A stretch of 64,000 nucleotides of DNA from Chitinophagaceae bacterium (GCA_016720565.1 JADKKJ010000001.1:1054001-1118000); one strand, 5' to 3'; counted from the first letter of the stretch, positions 43,694 through 53,057 are shown. Notes: generated by a model not told the origin, from the sequence alone. A program made the numbers and translations.

Positions 43694-44244
43694 AAGAATA
43701 TTCATTTCTTTTGCCAAACGCCAAACTGAATACCTACCATTGGTTCGCTTTTTTACTGGTATTGCTGAATGGCGTTTTTGTTTATTACTCCATGAGAATG
43801 GATATGCAACAACCTGCCGCGCTATTTTTCGCAAGGTCGGCCCTGGTAGTAGCTTTTTTTTCGATCAGTTTCTTCCTGCTCTTCCGTAACAGGTCAATTG
43901 GCCATTATTCCGGCCAGTTCTTTTTCACGGCATTTATTTTCATTACCGGGTTTTATTTCTCCCTTGGCCTGAATTGGCTGGCCATACTGCTCCTCCTGCT
44001 GGCCATGCTTTATTTAATGAGTAACAAAAAACTACGTATCAGAATAAGCAAAGAGAATATTTCCTATCCCGGTTTCTTACAAAGGACCATTGAATGGAAA
44101 GAACTGAATAATGTGATCCTGAAGGACGGGCTTCTCACCATAGACCTGCATTCAGATCATATACTGCAGGTTGAAATAAAGGAATCGGTGAATGAAAAAG
44201 AATTTAACGATTTTTGCAGGGAACAACTGAATGTCGCTGAATAG
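43690..44244 (+). CDS. Hypothetical membrane protein
   Basis: 184 aa: four hydrophobic helices in the first ~115 residues, then a soluble C-terminal part (RIRISKENISYPGFLQRTIEWKEL read in pieces) resembling a PH-like domain. Translationally coupled to the ureohydrolase by ATGA. No named family is recognised. Confidence 0.75.
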   Translation: MKEYSFLLPNAKLNTYHWFAFLLVLLNGVFVYYSMRMDMQQPAALFFARSALVVAFFSISFFLLFRNRSIGHYSGQFFFTAFIFITGFYFSLGLNWLAILLLLLAMLYLMSNKKLRIRISKENISYPGFLQRTIEWKELNNVILKDGLLTIDLHSDHILQVEIKESVNEKEFNDFCREQLNVAE

Positions 44245-44276
44245 TCCCACCTGCATTCAGTATTAATAAGATCATC

Positions 44277-45563
44277 ATGACCCCTTACATACTATACTCA
44301 GACGGTAAAGGAAATATCTTCGAAGACAGGTCACTGTTTGTAACGGGACGTACCGGTTGGGATGCCGTTCCTGTTCCTGAAGATCAATGGATCGAATTAC
44401 CGGATGGCGGATCACTTTATGAACTTCCGGGTAGAAGAGGTATCGGCATTGATGTGAAGACAGGTGAGATGAGGCTCTGTGAAAAAGGTTGGGCCGTGGC
44501 TGCCTTCATCCCTCCTGCGCATACCGGGTTTTATTTAGCTGCCTATGAAACTGCTCCTGATGCGCCGGTACTACCCTTATTCTGCTATACCGCTGCAGGC
44601 TGGCATGAGGAGAAATTCTTTGTTCCTGCCACCAGGATAGAAGCGGATATCCGGCAGGAATGTTCAGGCTACGATGATGAAAAAATTCAGGCCGGTGTAA
44701 AGGAGCTTCAGAAACATTATCCGCATAACCGGTTGGTGGCTCACCTTACCAATAATTGCGCATTAACCTATCATTGCCCTGCAGCAAGGAATTTCGCCTT
44801 GGGCCGCTGGGAATGCCCCGTTCCTGCTTCTCCTGCCTGTAATGCAAATTGTGTAGGTTGTATCTCCCTTCAGCCCGATGAAGAAACCATTGTTTCTACA
44901 CAGGACCGATTGAATTTTAAACCTTCGGTGGAAGAGATCGTAGAATTTACCGTGCCCCACCTGGAGACTGCCCCCTATCCTATCATCAGTTTTGGTCAGG
45001 GCTGCGAAGGAGAACCACTTTTGATGTGGGAGACCATTCGCGATGCCATCAAAGAGATCCGGAAACATACCTCAAGGGGAAGTATCAATATAAATACAAA
45101 CGGCTCTGATCCCGAAGCAGTGAAGGTTCTTTGTGAGGCCGGCTTGAATTCCATTCGCGTAAGTACAAACAGTGCCAGGCCTGAGATCTATATGCCTTAT
45201 TACCGGCCCAATAATTATCAGTTCAGCGATATTATTGAAAGCCTGAAAGTGATGAATCATTTTGGCGGCTGGTCATCCATCAATTATTTTGTTTTTCCGG
45301 GTATGACAGATGCCATGGAAGAATATGAAGCACTCAGAAAACTGATCCGGGATACAGGCCTGAAGATGATTCAATGGAGGAATTTCAATATTGATCCCGA
45401 CTGGTATCTTGGAAAAATTGGCGTTACTGATACCGGCGATTTCCTGGGAGTAAAACAATTGCAGGAACTGATACAGGAAGAATTCCCTCACCTGAAATAT
45501 GGCTATTTCAATCCTCCCATGGAAAGGATCAAAGGAAATTACATGGCTGACTTCGCGCATTAA
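44277..45563 (+). CDS. Radical SAM protein with an atypical N-terminal domain
   Basis: 428 aa. The radical SAM iron-sulfur motif CNANCVGC (Cys188, Cys192, Cys195) lies mid-protein, followed by the SAM-binding FGQGCEGEPLL, NTNGS and a TIM-barrel to the end. Residues 1-150 are an unrelated beta-rich domain (starts MTPYILYSDGKGNIFEDRSL). Three further Cys precede the motif (161, 167, 180) and could hold an extra cluster. The reaction is unknown. It follows a membrane-protein gene by 32 bp and precedes two exporters, so a small-molecule product is possible. Confidence 0.82.
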   Translation: MTPYILYSDGKGNIFEDRSLFVTGRTGWDAVPVPEDQWIELPDGGSLYELPGRRGIGIDVKTGEMRLCEKGWAVAAFIPPAHTGFYLAAYETAPDAPVLPLFCYTAAGWHEEKFFVPATRIEADIRQECSGYDDEKIQAGVKELQKHYPHNRLVAHLTNNCALTYHCPAARNFALGRWECPVPASPACNANCVGCISLQPDEETIVSTQDRLNFKPSVEEIVEFTVPHLETAPYPIISFGQGCEGEPLLMWETIRDAIKEIRKHTSRGSININTNGSDPEAVKVLCEAGLNSIRVSTNSARPEIYMPYYRPNNYQFSDIIESLKVMNHFGGWSSINYFVFPGMTDAMEEYEALRKLIRDTGLKMIQWRNFNIDPDWYLGKIGVTDTGDFLGVKQLQELIQEEFPHLKYGYFNPPMERIKGNYMADFAH

Positions 45564-45571
45564 AAATAACT

Positions 45572-46477
45572 ATGCCCCATCGCGAACAGAAGACCGGAAT
45601 CGCCCTTGCCCTACTGGCCGTGATCATTTGGTCGGGTAATTTTGTGATCGCAAGGGATGTGATCAAACAGATACCTCCCATCAGCCTGAATTTTTACCGC
45701 TGGCTGCTTGCTTCGATCCTGCTGGCTCCATTTGCATGGCGTTCAACTATTGCCAGCTGGCCGATCATCAAAAAAGACCTTCCTTATTTTTTCTGGATCT
45801 CCTTATTGGGAATATCCTTATTCAACAGTTTTGTTTATATCGGTGCGCATTATACCACCGCCATCAATATGGCCCTGATAGGCACCACCAGTTCACCGAT
45901 CATAGTAGTGATACTGGCAAGGATCTTTTTAAAAGAAAAGATCTACCTGGCCAAGGCTGTTGGCACCCTGCTTTGTATTTCGGGTGTATTGTTTTTACTG
46001 AGCCATGGAAACCTGAACAACCTGCTGCACCTTCACTTTGCGCAAGGAGATCTTTGGATGTTGCTGGCCGGATTAAGTTTTGCGATCTATAACATTCTTG
46101 TTCGTAAAAAACCAAAAGAGCTTCAGCCACTGCCTTTCCTGTTTATTATTTTCAGTTTGGGCACCCTTTTGATGATACCCGGTTTTTTATGGGAAACATC
46201 CAGATCCTCTCCTGTAGTTTGGGACCTTCACCTGGCAGGCGCTGTTTTATTTCTTGGGCTGGGCGCATCCGTAATCTGCTTTTTTATCTGGAACCTGGCC
46301 ATCACTAAATTAGGAGCAGGCAGGACCGCCCTATTTGGAAACCTGATACCCATATTCAGCAGCCTGGAAGCTGTGGCCATTTTAAATGAGAAGATCAGTT
46401 ATTTTCATTGGGTAAGCTTCTGCCTGGTGGTTGCAGGACTGGTGATCGCTAACCTAAGTTTCAAGCACAGCACATGA
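45572..46477 (+). CDS. EamA/DMT-family transporter
   Basis: 301 aa, ten helices in two EamA repeats (LLAVIIWSGNFVIARDVIKQ at the start; LAGLSFAIYNILVRKKP at the midpoint). Likely a metabolite exporter in the inner membrane. It lies 8 bp after the radical SAM gene and overlaps the MFS gene by 4 bp. Confidence 0.92.
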   Translation: MPHREQKTGIALALLAVIIWSGNFVIARDVIKQIPPISLNFYRWLLASILLAPFAWRSTIASWPIIKKDLPYFFWISLLGISLFNSFVYIGAHYTTAINMALIGTTSSPIIVVILARIFLKEKIYLAKAVGTLLCISGVLFLLSHGNLNNLLHLHFAQGDLWMLLAGLSFAIYNILVRKKPKELQPLPFLFIIFSLGTLLMIPGFLWETSRSSPVVWDLHLAGAVLFLGLGASVICFFIWNLAITKLGAGRTALFGNLIPIFSSLEAVAILNEKISYFHWVSFCLVVAGLVIANLSFKHST

Positions 46478-47646
46478 ACCAGAAAACGGTGTTACCTCTT
46501 ATTGTGCTTTCGCAATTTGCGGGAACTTCCATCTGGTTCGTGGGAAATGCCATTTTGCCTGAATTAAAACAATCCCTGCATTTACCTGAGCAGGGTTCGG
46601 GACTGATCAGTTCAGCCGTGAATATTGGATTTGTTGCAGGCACCTTATTCTCTGCATTTGCAGCGCTAGCCGATCGGTTTTCACCGGTACGTTTATTTTT
46701 AGCATCTGCCATACTGGGTGCTTTAAGCAATTTGGCCATCATCTGGTTTGTAACCGATATACAGCGTTTATTCTGGTTCCGTTTCAGCACCGGATTTTTC
46801 CTGGCAGGTATTTATCCAATAGGAATGAAGATCGCAGCCGATTGGTATAAAGAAGGACTGGGAAAAGCACTGGGCTGGCTGGTGGGTGCTTTAGTGATCG
46901 GGACCGCTTTCCCTTATTTGTTGCGTGACCGGAAATTCGACCTGCCCTGGCAAACAGCCCTATACATTACATCGGCCATGGCCCTGCTTGCCGGTATATT
47001 AATGACCTGGCTGGGAGATGGTCCCCACCGCAAGGCCGCAGGAAAATTTCAATGGAACGCTATCCCTGCAATATTTTCTTCGCCTTCCTGGAGAAAAGCG
47101 GCATTTGGCTATTTCGGGCATATGTGGGAACTCTATACTTTCTGGGGATTTCTACCTCTTATCATCGCATTATATGCCAGTAAACATCAGCTTGTGCTGA
47201 ATATCCCCCTGCTTAGTTTCCTGGTCATTGCCTCGGGAGGAATTTCCTGCGTGCTGGGAGGTTATCTTTCCTCGAGACTGGGTTCAAATGTTGTTGCCCG
47301 AACAGCGCTTTATATTTCAGGACTCTGTTGTTTATTCTCCGTACTGATGTTCAATGTTTCCCTTCCATTTTTCCTGGCCTATATTTTCATATGGGGCTTT
47401 ACAGTCTGCGCGGATTCGCCACAATTTTCTTCGCTGGTCTCACAATATTCAATTGCGGAGCAAAGGGGCACGGCATTTACCATTTATAATGCTATCGGTT
47501 TTACGATCTCCTCCCTCAGCCTTTACCTCATGGATACCCTCTATCATTCCAGCAGCAATTTTAGCGGAGAAAGGAGTTTTATGCTCTTAGGACTGGGAAT
47601 GCTGCTCGGAAATTTCCCTTATCGCTTTAAAAGACCCGGCCGATAA
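46474..47646 (+). CDS. MFS transporter
   Basis: 390 aa with 12 predicted helices. The loop motif between helices 2 and 3 (ALADRFSPVRLF) fits the MFS signature. Substrate unknown. Coupled to the EamA gene by an ATGA overlap, so two different exporter types share one transcript. Confidence 0.92.
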   Translation: MNQKTVLPLIVLSQFAGTSIWFVGNAILPELKQSLHLPEQGSGLISSAVNIGFVAGTLFSAFAALADRFSPVRLFLASAILGALSNLAIIWFVTDIQRLFWFRFSTGFFLAGIYPIGMKIAADWYKEGLGKALGWLVGALVIGTAFPYLLRDRKFDLPWQTALYITSAMALLAGILMTWLGDGPHRKAAGKFQWNAIPAIFSSPSWRKAAFGYFGHMWELYTFWGFLPLIIALYASKHQLVLNIPLLSFLVIASGGISCVLGGYLSSRLGSNVVARTALYISGLCCLFSVLMFNVSLPFFLAYIFIWGFTVCADSPQFSSLVSQYSIAEQRGTAFTIYNAIGFTISSLSLYLMDTLYHSSSNFSGERSFMLLGLGMLLGNFPYRFKRPGR

Positions 47647-47750
47647 AAATTTTAACATTTCCTAGCCTGCATTTCATTCAATTCTGGCATCATTTATTCG
47701 TTACTAACAGGTGTGAAGAATAAGGCCACCTAAAGCCAGCTCCCAAAAAT

Positions 47751-47758
47751 TATATTTG
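47751..47758 (+). promoter_or_regulatory. -7 box before the TonB-like gene
   Basis: TATATTTG ends 1 nt before an ATG at 47760. Because transcription should begin about 4 nt after the box, that ATG would be lost and the next one at 47778 is the likely start. Confidence 0.5.
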
Positions 47759-47777
47759 TATGAATAACGCTTACACA

Positions 47778-48641
47778 ATGTCTGCATCCCTTGAAGCAAA
47801 ATACCGTTCCCAGGCCGGCATGATCACCGCGGGCTTCGCGGGACTTATGCTGCTTCTTATGTTCCTGTTGAAATGGGACATGACGGCCATTGTGAAGATC
47901 CCGGAATCCCCGGCCATTGAGGTAGAACTAAACCTTCCTGAGGAAGAACCAGCTATTCGTACAACCGGTGGTGGAGGTGGTGGCAATCCTGTGCAGGCGG
48001 CTGAGCCTCCCGGTATCGCCAAGGCTGTGCCCCCTGAACCAGGAGATAAAGACGATTCTAAAAATATTGACGAGAACAACGATAAGGAAGCGACCCCTAT
48101 CGTGAAACCTACGGTCTCTAAGCCTAAAGCCACTAAGATCACCAATACTTCCGTGGTGAAAGCAGAACCTAAACCTATTGTTGAAACGCCCGCTCCTCCT
48201 AAACCAAAAGCCGTATTGGGAAAGACCACCACTGGCGCTGGTAAAGGCGGCGGCTCAGCCGATAACTATGACAAAGCTGGTGGAACCGGAACAGGTTATG
48301 GTGTTGGAAATGGTTCAGGTACAGGAGGCGGTACAGGCACCGGTAACGGTGGCGGTAACGGATCTGGAAATGGAGGCGGTAACGGACCTAAGATCACGCG
48401 TGGTGACCGGAAGATCGTTCGCTATTATTCTTTTGACGGTGACCTTGACAAGGCTGTGATCTATGCCAATATCAGCGTTTCTCCTGAAGGCGTAGGTAAA
48501 TTCGTAAGTATTGCCAAAGGTTCTTCTAACAGCAGTAATTCCTATAAGTCTGCTATCATGCAGTACCTGCAAAATATTCGGTTTGATAAAGCTGATCATG
48601 AATCATTGCTCACGGTACAGTTTAATTTCAGGGTCAATTGA
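47778..48641 (+). CDS. TonB-like energy transducer
   Basis: 287 aa: one N-terminal membrane helix (about 13-32), a proline-, lysine- and acid-rich spacer, a long glycine-rich linker (residues about 155-205, repeating GTG, GNG and GGG), and a short C-terminal beta-alpha domain ending QFNFRVN. The layout is that of periplasm-spanning TonB proteins. ExbB and ExbD are not adjacent. The start at 47778 is chosen from promoter position. folC follows after a terminator. Confidence 0.82.
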   Translation: MSASLEAKYRSQAGMITAGFAGLMLLLMFLLKWDMTAIVKIPESPAIEVELNLPEEEPAIRTTGGGGGGNPVQAAEPPGIAKAVPPEPGDKDDSKNIDENNDKEATPIVKPTVSKPKATKITNTSVVKAEPKPIVETPAPPKPKAVLGKTTTGAGKGGGSADNYDKAGGTGTGYGVGNGSGTGGGTGTGNGGGNGSGNGGGNGPKITRGDRKIVRYYSFDGDLDKAVIYANISVSPEGVGKFVSIAKGSSNSSNSYKSAIMQYLQNIRFDKADHESLLTVQFNFRVN

Positions 48642-48664
48642 TATTGGACGGTTGATTTGGACAC

Positions 48665-48698
48665 AAAGGCGCAGGACTTTTAGTTTTGCGCTTTTTTT
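48665..48698 (+). terminator. Intrinsic terminator after the TonB-like gene
   Basis: AAAGGCGCA and TGCGCTTTT form a 9-bp stem (one G-T pair) followed by a T-run. It separates the TonB-like gene from folC. Confidence 0.7.
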
Positions 48699-48730
48699 AT
48701 TTCCATATCCTGCCCTGAACAGCCGCATAG

Positions 48731-48738
48731 TATATTTG
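48731..48738 (+). promoter_or_regulatory. -7 box directly before folC
   Basis: TATATTTG ends 3 bases before the ATG at 48742, so the A of the start codon is near the predicted transcription start. Confidence 0.55.
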
Positions 48739-48741
48739 CAA

Positions 48742-50034
48742 ATGACTTACCAGGAAACGCTTGACCATCTTTTTTCCAGGCTTCCGATGTTCTCACGCAT
48801 AGGCGCGGCAGCCTATAAAGAAGATCTTACCAATACCATCGCCCTCTGCGATTTCCTCGGTCACCCTGAACAAAAATTAAAGACCATCCATATTGCAGGC
48901 ACCAATGGAAAAGGATCTGTCAGTCATATGCTGGCAGCCATTCTTCAATCGGCCGGATACAGAACCGGGTTATATACCTCTCCTCACCTGAAAGATTTCC
49001 GGGAAAGAATAAAGATCAATGGAGAAATGATCCCCGAACAAACGGTGGTGGATTTTACAGAAAAGACCCGGGAGGTCACAGAAAAAATTGAGCCCAGTTT
49101 TTTTGAACTCACGGTGGCCATGGCCTTTGACCATTTTCTTGACAAAACAGATATTTCTGTAATTGAAACCGGACTTGGTGGAAGACTGGATAGCACCAAC
49201 GTCATTAACCCGGAGATCTCGGTGATCACCAATATTGGCTGGGACCATATGAATTTACTGGGTGATACCCTTGAAAAAATTGCTTTTGAGAAAGCAGGGA
49301 TCATCAAGCCCCACACCCCCGTAGTCATTGGTGAATTCATTGCTGAAACAAGACCAGTATTTGAAAGGATCGCTGCGGAGAAAAATGCGCCGATCCATTT
49401 CGCAGAGGAAAAAAGATATGTCTCTGCCTGGACCGACCATGGCCATTTTCTGGAAGCGGAGGTAGATCGAAAAGGGCAGGTAGACCACTCCATTTACTTT
49501 CTTGACCTGAATGGCATCTACCAGTTAAAGAACCTTCTTACTGTTCTTGAAGCCTGTACCCAATTAAGATCATTGGGTTGGAAGATCGATGATGGGGCGA
49601 TAAAAAAAGGTCTAAAGCATAGCAGGGAGATAAACGGCCTTCATGGTCGCTGGGAAATGATCCACCAGCATCCAACAGTTATTGTAGACGTGGCTCATAA
49701 TGTAAACGGGATGGAACAATTGCTGGAGCAGATCGAACTGATGTCGTACCGGGAACTGCACCTCATCATTGGAATGGTAAAGGATAAGGATACCAGCCAT
49801 ATCTTAAAATTACTTCCCGCTTCCGCTATTTATTATTTTACCCAGGCCAGTATACCCCGGGCTTTGAATGCAAAGGACCTTCAGGAACAGGGCCTTGCCT
49901 ATGGACTCAAAGGCGAAGTATTTTCTGATGTAAATAAAGCTTTAGATAAAGCGATCAGTTTTGCGCATGCAGATGATCTTATCATTGTATGCGGCAGCGT
50001 TTTCCTTGCCGGGGAAGTAGAAGACAGAAATTAA
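48742..50034 (+). CDS. folC: Dihydrofolate/folylpolyglutamate synthase
   Basis: 430 aa. Adds glutamates to folates (and alanine-like addition to dihydropteroate in dual enzymes). Mur-ligase fold with P-loop IAGTNGKGSVSHML, the TSPHLKDFRERI loop, ETGLGGRLDSTN and the C-terminal VDVAHNVNGM. The ATG at 48742 (MTYQETLDHLFSRLPMF) is the usual family start; the upstream open frame reads through the terminator and is not protein-like. Its end overlaps the convergent NUDIX gene by 4 bp. Confidence 0.95.
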   Translation: MTYQETLDHLFSRLPMFSRIGAAAYKEDLTNTIALCDFLGHPEQKLKTIHIAGTNGKGSVSHMLAAILQSAGYRTGLYTSPHLKDFRERIKINGEMIPEQTVVDFTEKTREVTEKIEPSFFELTVAMAFDHFLDKTDISVIETGLGGRLDSTNVINPEISVITNIGWDHMNLLGDTLEKIAFEKAGIIKPHTPVVIGEFIAETRPVFERIAAEKNAPIHFAEEKRYVSAWTDHGHFLEAEVDRKGQVDHSIYFLDLNGIYQLKNLLTVLEACTQLRSLGWKIDDGAIKKGLKHSREINGLHGRWEMIHQHPTVIVDVAHNVNGMEQLLEQIELMSYRELHLIIGMVKDKDTSHILKLLPASAIYYFTQASIPRALNAKDLQEQGLAYGLKGEVFSDVNKALDKAISFAHADDLIIVCGSVFLAGEVEDRN

Positions 50035-50588
50035 AGGCTTGCTTCTCCCATGGCCATCAACGCATATAAAATGCAACTAACGTGCATGGATTGCACGATC
50101 TTATTCTCCCGGATCAGTGTTTTCAATTCCTCCAGGCTCAACTCCATTATTTCCATTTCTTCATTAGGATCCAATTGCTGCGCAGCAGTTTTCTTTCCTC
50201 CCCTGGCAAGAAACATATGCAGGAGGTTATTATTGGTGGAAGGATTCGCAGATATCTTCCCCAGGTAGCTGATAGAGCTGAATTCATACCCGGTCTCTTC
50301 TTTTAATTCGCGGGCAATGGCAAATTCCAGATTGGGATCTGAATCATCCACACATCCACCGGGGATCTCCAGGCAAACTTCTCCAAGTGCATGCCTGTAT
50401 TGCCTTACCATGATCACCTTCCCTTCCTCAGTGAGGGGCAATGCCCCTACCCATTCAGGGAATTCGTATACATAATAAGGATCGATGATCTTTCCTTCGG
50501 GGGTCTTGCACACATCTTTTCGAACTTTGAACCAGAGATCTGAGAACAGGTATTCGGAAGATAGCCTGGTCCATTTCAGGTCACGCAT
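50031..50588 (-). CDS. NUDIX hydrolase (ADP-ribose pyrophosphatase-like)
   Basis: 185 aa with a NUDIX box ending ARELKEETGYEF, after GGCVDDSDPN. The order (MVRQYRHALGEVCLEIPGG) resembles ADP-sugar or ADP-ribose pyrophosphatases. Substrate not decided. ATG 50588 is chosen because the open upstream extension overlaps the YfiT-like gene and has no NUDIX character. Confidence 0.88.
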   Translation of the reverse strand: MRDLKWTRLSSEYLFSDLWFKVRKDVCKTPEGKIIDPYYVYEFPEWVGALPLTEEGKVIMVRQYRHALGEVCLEIPGGCVDDSDPNLEFAIARELKEETGYEFSSISYLGKISANPSTNNNLLHMFLARGGKKTAAQQLDPNEEMEIMELSLEELKTLIRENKIVQSMHVSCILYALMAMGEASL

Positions 50589-50611
50589 AGAGGAGAATTT
50601 AATTGAGATCC

Positions 50612-51136
50612 TTACCAGCCTTTGTTTTCCCTTAATGTAGTGATATGGGCCACATGGTGCTTTCCATGCCAGGCATACAACCCGAGCAGGAACCATAAAC
50701 GCATAGTGCGGTTATGTTCCGGATGGAATACAGTTCGGTTATTCCAGTCATCATCATTCACTTCCTTCAGCGCCTCCTGCCACCTTTCATGCAGGGCATG
50801 CAATAGCGTAAGGGAAATATTGATGGGCAGCTTATGTACATCATTCAATTCCGACCATTTATTCTCATCATATGGTTTGATGGTGGGGTTGTCTTCCGTA
50901 AGCGCCAGTTTAAAACGTATATAGGCGTTCATATGACTATCCGCAATATGATGTACCAGCTGGTGAACGGTCCAGCCACCTTCACGATAAGGCGTTTTTA
51001 ATTGCGCTTCATCCAAATTTAAAATGGAATTCTCCAGCAATAGCGGAAGGAATTTTATGTCGGCCATCCATTCTACTTTTTGCTCAATAGAAAATGGCTG
51101 TGGTTCGTATTTACCGATGGGGTATCGAGGATCCAT
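50612..51136 (-). CDS. YfiT/BstA-type DinB-family thiol transferase
   Basis: 174 aa, four-helix DinB fold. The metal ligands correspond to His68 (HHIADSH), His160 and His164 (WHGKHHVAH), the spacing of B. subtilis YfiT. In bacillithiol-making organisms this family includes bacillithiol transferases that detoxify electrophiles, which agrees with bshB1 in this window. Plain metal-dependent hydrolase is the alternative name. It lies 23 bp upstream of the NUDIX gene on the same strand. Confidence 0.87.
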   Translation of the reverse strand: MDPRYPIGKYEPQPFSIEQKVEWMADIKFLPLLLENSILNLDEAQLKTPYREGGWTVHQLVHHIADSHMNAYIRFKLALTEDNPTIKPYDENKWSELNDVHKLPINISLTLLHALHERWQEALKEVNDDDWNNRTVFHPEHNRTMRLWFLLGLYAWHGKHHVAHITTLRENKGW

Positions 51137-51137
51137 G

Positions 51138-51216
51138 TGAGGGAGGTTGAGGGTTTAGTGATTAGGGAACCATTCACTGCTCACAGCTCATGGCTCAAAG
51201 ATCATGGCTTGTTGCT
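51138..51216. repeat. Degenerate heptamer array next to the ABC ATPase gene
   Basis: Best from 51175 to 51216: CACTGCT, CACAGCT, CATGGCT, CAAAGAT, CATGGCT, TGTTGCT. The preceding 37 bp keep the same 7-bp phase but are more diverged. It fills the junction between the YfiT-like and ABC genes and touches the ABC stop codon. Confidence 0.7.
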
Positions 51217-51976
51217 ATTCATCTCTCAGCGCATGGCCTGTCAGATTAATGAACACATCTTCCAGGTTGGCCAGCTTCATTTCCCGGGGTCTTTCAAATC
51301 CTGTGGCCACCAGGTCATCAATTAGTTTATCAGGACTATCCATGGCGATGATCTTTCCTTTGTCAATGATGGCTACGCGGTCGCAGAGATACTCCGCTTC
51401 ATCCATATAATGGGTAGTGATGATAACGGTAGTGCCTTTTGCGCGTATGTCTTTTATCAGTTCCCAGAGACTTCTCCTGGCCTGCGGATCCAGACCAGTG
51501 GTAGGTTCATCCAGGAAGATGATCCTGGGTTGATTGATAAGCGTAGTAGCGACAGAAAAACGTTGTTTTTGTCCCCCGCTTAACTCTTTTACTTTGGCCT
51601 TGAATTTATCCTTCAGGTTCACCTGCTCCAGCAATTCCATTGGATCCACATTCCTGTTATACAGGCCACAAAATAATTCGATCAGTTGTAAAAGGTTCAG
51701 CCCCGGATAATAACCACTGGTCTGCAATTGCACCCCGATGATCTTTTTGATCTCCTGGGGGTCTTTATCCAGATCCAGTCCATCCACCATCACCGAACCA
51801 CTTGTTTTTGTACGAAGTGTTTCAATGATCTCCAGCGAAGTGGATTTACCGGCTCCATTGGGGCCCAGCAAACCAAAGATCTCTCCTTCATACACATCAA
51901 AAGAGATACCCTTCACCGCATGGAAATTTCCATAGTCTTTTACCAGTTCCTTGACAGAGATGATCTTATTCTTCAT
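51215..51976 (-). CDS. ABC transporter ATP-binding protein
   Basis: 253 aa. Walker A GPNGAGKS, Q-loop region GVQLQTSGYYPGLN, signature LSGGQKQR, Walker B IIFLDEPTTGLD and the H-loop TTHYMDEAE. It resembles the CcmA/NatA-type exporters with a separate permease. No permease gene is adjacent on either side. fbp lies 11 bp upstream on the same strand. Confidence 0.93.
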   Translation of the reverse strand: MKNKIISVKELVKDYGNFHAVKGISFDVYEGEIFGLLGPNGAGKSTSLEIIETLRTKTSGSVMVDGLDLDKDPQEIKKIIGVQLQTSGYYPGLNLLQLIELFCGLYNRNVDPMELLEQVNLKDKFKAKVKELSGGQKQRFSVATTLINQPRIIFLDEPTTGLDPQARRSLWELIKDIRAKGTTVIITTHYMDEAEYLCDRVAIIDKGKIIAMDSPDKLIDDLVATGFERPREMKLANLEDVFINLTGHALRDE

Positions 51977-51987
51977 ATATCGTAAAA

Positions 51988-52998
51988 TTATTTATTGAGG
52001 TAAGTTTCTAATTCATCCATCATGCTGCTGCTGCCCACAAAAAAAGGACTTCGCTGGTGCAATTCAGTAGGCTGAACGTCCAGCAAAGGTATCTCTCCAT
52101 TAGTGGCTCTTCCACCCGCTATGGTCATGATAAAGGCAAATGGGTTACACTCGTACATCAGTCGAAGTTTGCCTTTAGGTTTATCAGTCGTTCCCGGGTA
52201 CATGAAGATGCCGCCTTTGATCAGGTTACGATGCACATCCGCCACCATGCTTCCGATATACCGCTGTGTGTAAGGCCCCCCATTTGATTTATTCTTATGC
52301 TGACAAACAGTGATATAATCCCTGACTTTTTCCGGATACTGGAAAAAATTGCCATGGTTCACTGAATAGATCTTGCCTGACTCCGGGCATTTGATATCGG
52401 GATGGCTAAGGGTAAATTCTCCAATGGAAGGATCCAGGGTAAACCCATTCACCCCCCTGCGCGTGGCATAGACCAGCATGGTGGACGATCCATAAACAAT
52501 ATAGCCGGCGGCCACCTGCTGATTTCCAGGCTGAAGATAATCTTCCAGTTTGGTCACTGTTCCTACAGGCGTTACCCGGCGATATACCGCGAATATGGTT
52601 CCTATGGAAACATTCACATCAATATTGCTGCTGCCATCCAGCGGATCAAAAAGACAGACATATTTCGAGTTAACACTTTTGGGATCATCGAAGGCCACAA
52701 AATCATCCAGTTCTTCCGAAGCGATCCCTGCGCAGGCGATACCATGACGTAAAACACCTGTGAACTGGTCATTCGCGAAAATATCCATCTTCTTTACTTC
52801 CTCCCCCTGCACATTGATGGTGCCATGGTCGCCCAGAATGTCTACCAGGCCGGCCTTATTCACTTCCACATTCACTCTTTTAGCAGCCAGGCCGATATTT
52901 CTAAGCAAATGCGATAACTCACCAGTGGCACCGGGAAAATCCCTTAGCTGCTGTATGGTGAACTCATCAAGTGTCTGGATCTTTCTGTCTACGTTCAT
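51988..52998 (-). CDS. fbp: Fructose-1,6-bisphosphatase class I
   Basis: 336 aa. Key gluconeogenic phosphatase. Metal-site motif DPLDGSSNIDVN with an upstream acidic patch SEELDDF, the GSSTMLVYATRRGVNGF segment and YVGSMVADVHRNLIKGG-like region (IGSMVADVHRNL). Full length. It is divergent from aspartate kinase, with an unusual heptamer array in between. Confidence 0.96.
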   Translation of the reverse strand: MNVDRKIQTLDEFTIQQLRDFPGATGELSHLLRNIGLAAKRVNVEVNKAGLVDILGDHGTINVQGEEVKKMDIFANDQFTGVLRHGIACAGIASEELDDFVAFDDPKSVNSKYVCLFDPLDGSSNIDVNVSIGTIFAVYRRVTPVGTVTKLEDYLQPGNQQVAAGYIVYGSSTMLVYATRRGVNGFTLDPSIGEFTLSHPDIKCPESGKIYSVNHGNFFQYPEKVRDYITVCQHKNKSNGGPYTQRYIGSMVADVHRNLIKGGIFMYPGTTDKPKGKLRLMYECNPFAFIMTIAGGRATNGEIPLLDVQPTELHQRSPFFVGSSSMMDELETYLNK

Positions 52999-53057
52999 TG
53001 GAAAGCAAGTTTAATAGAAGGTATCTACAAATTTAGGGGTTAATAGGAAAGCAAACA

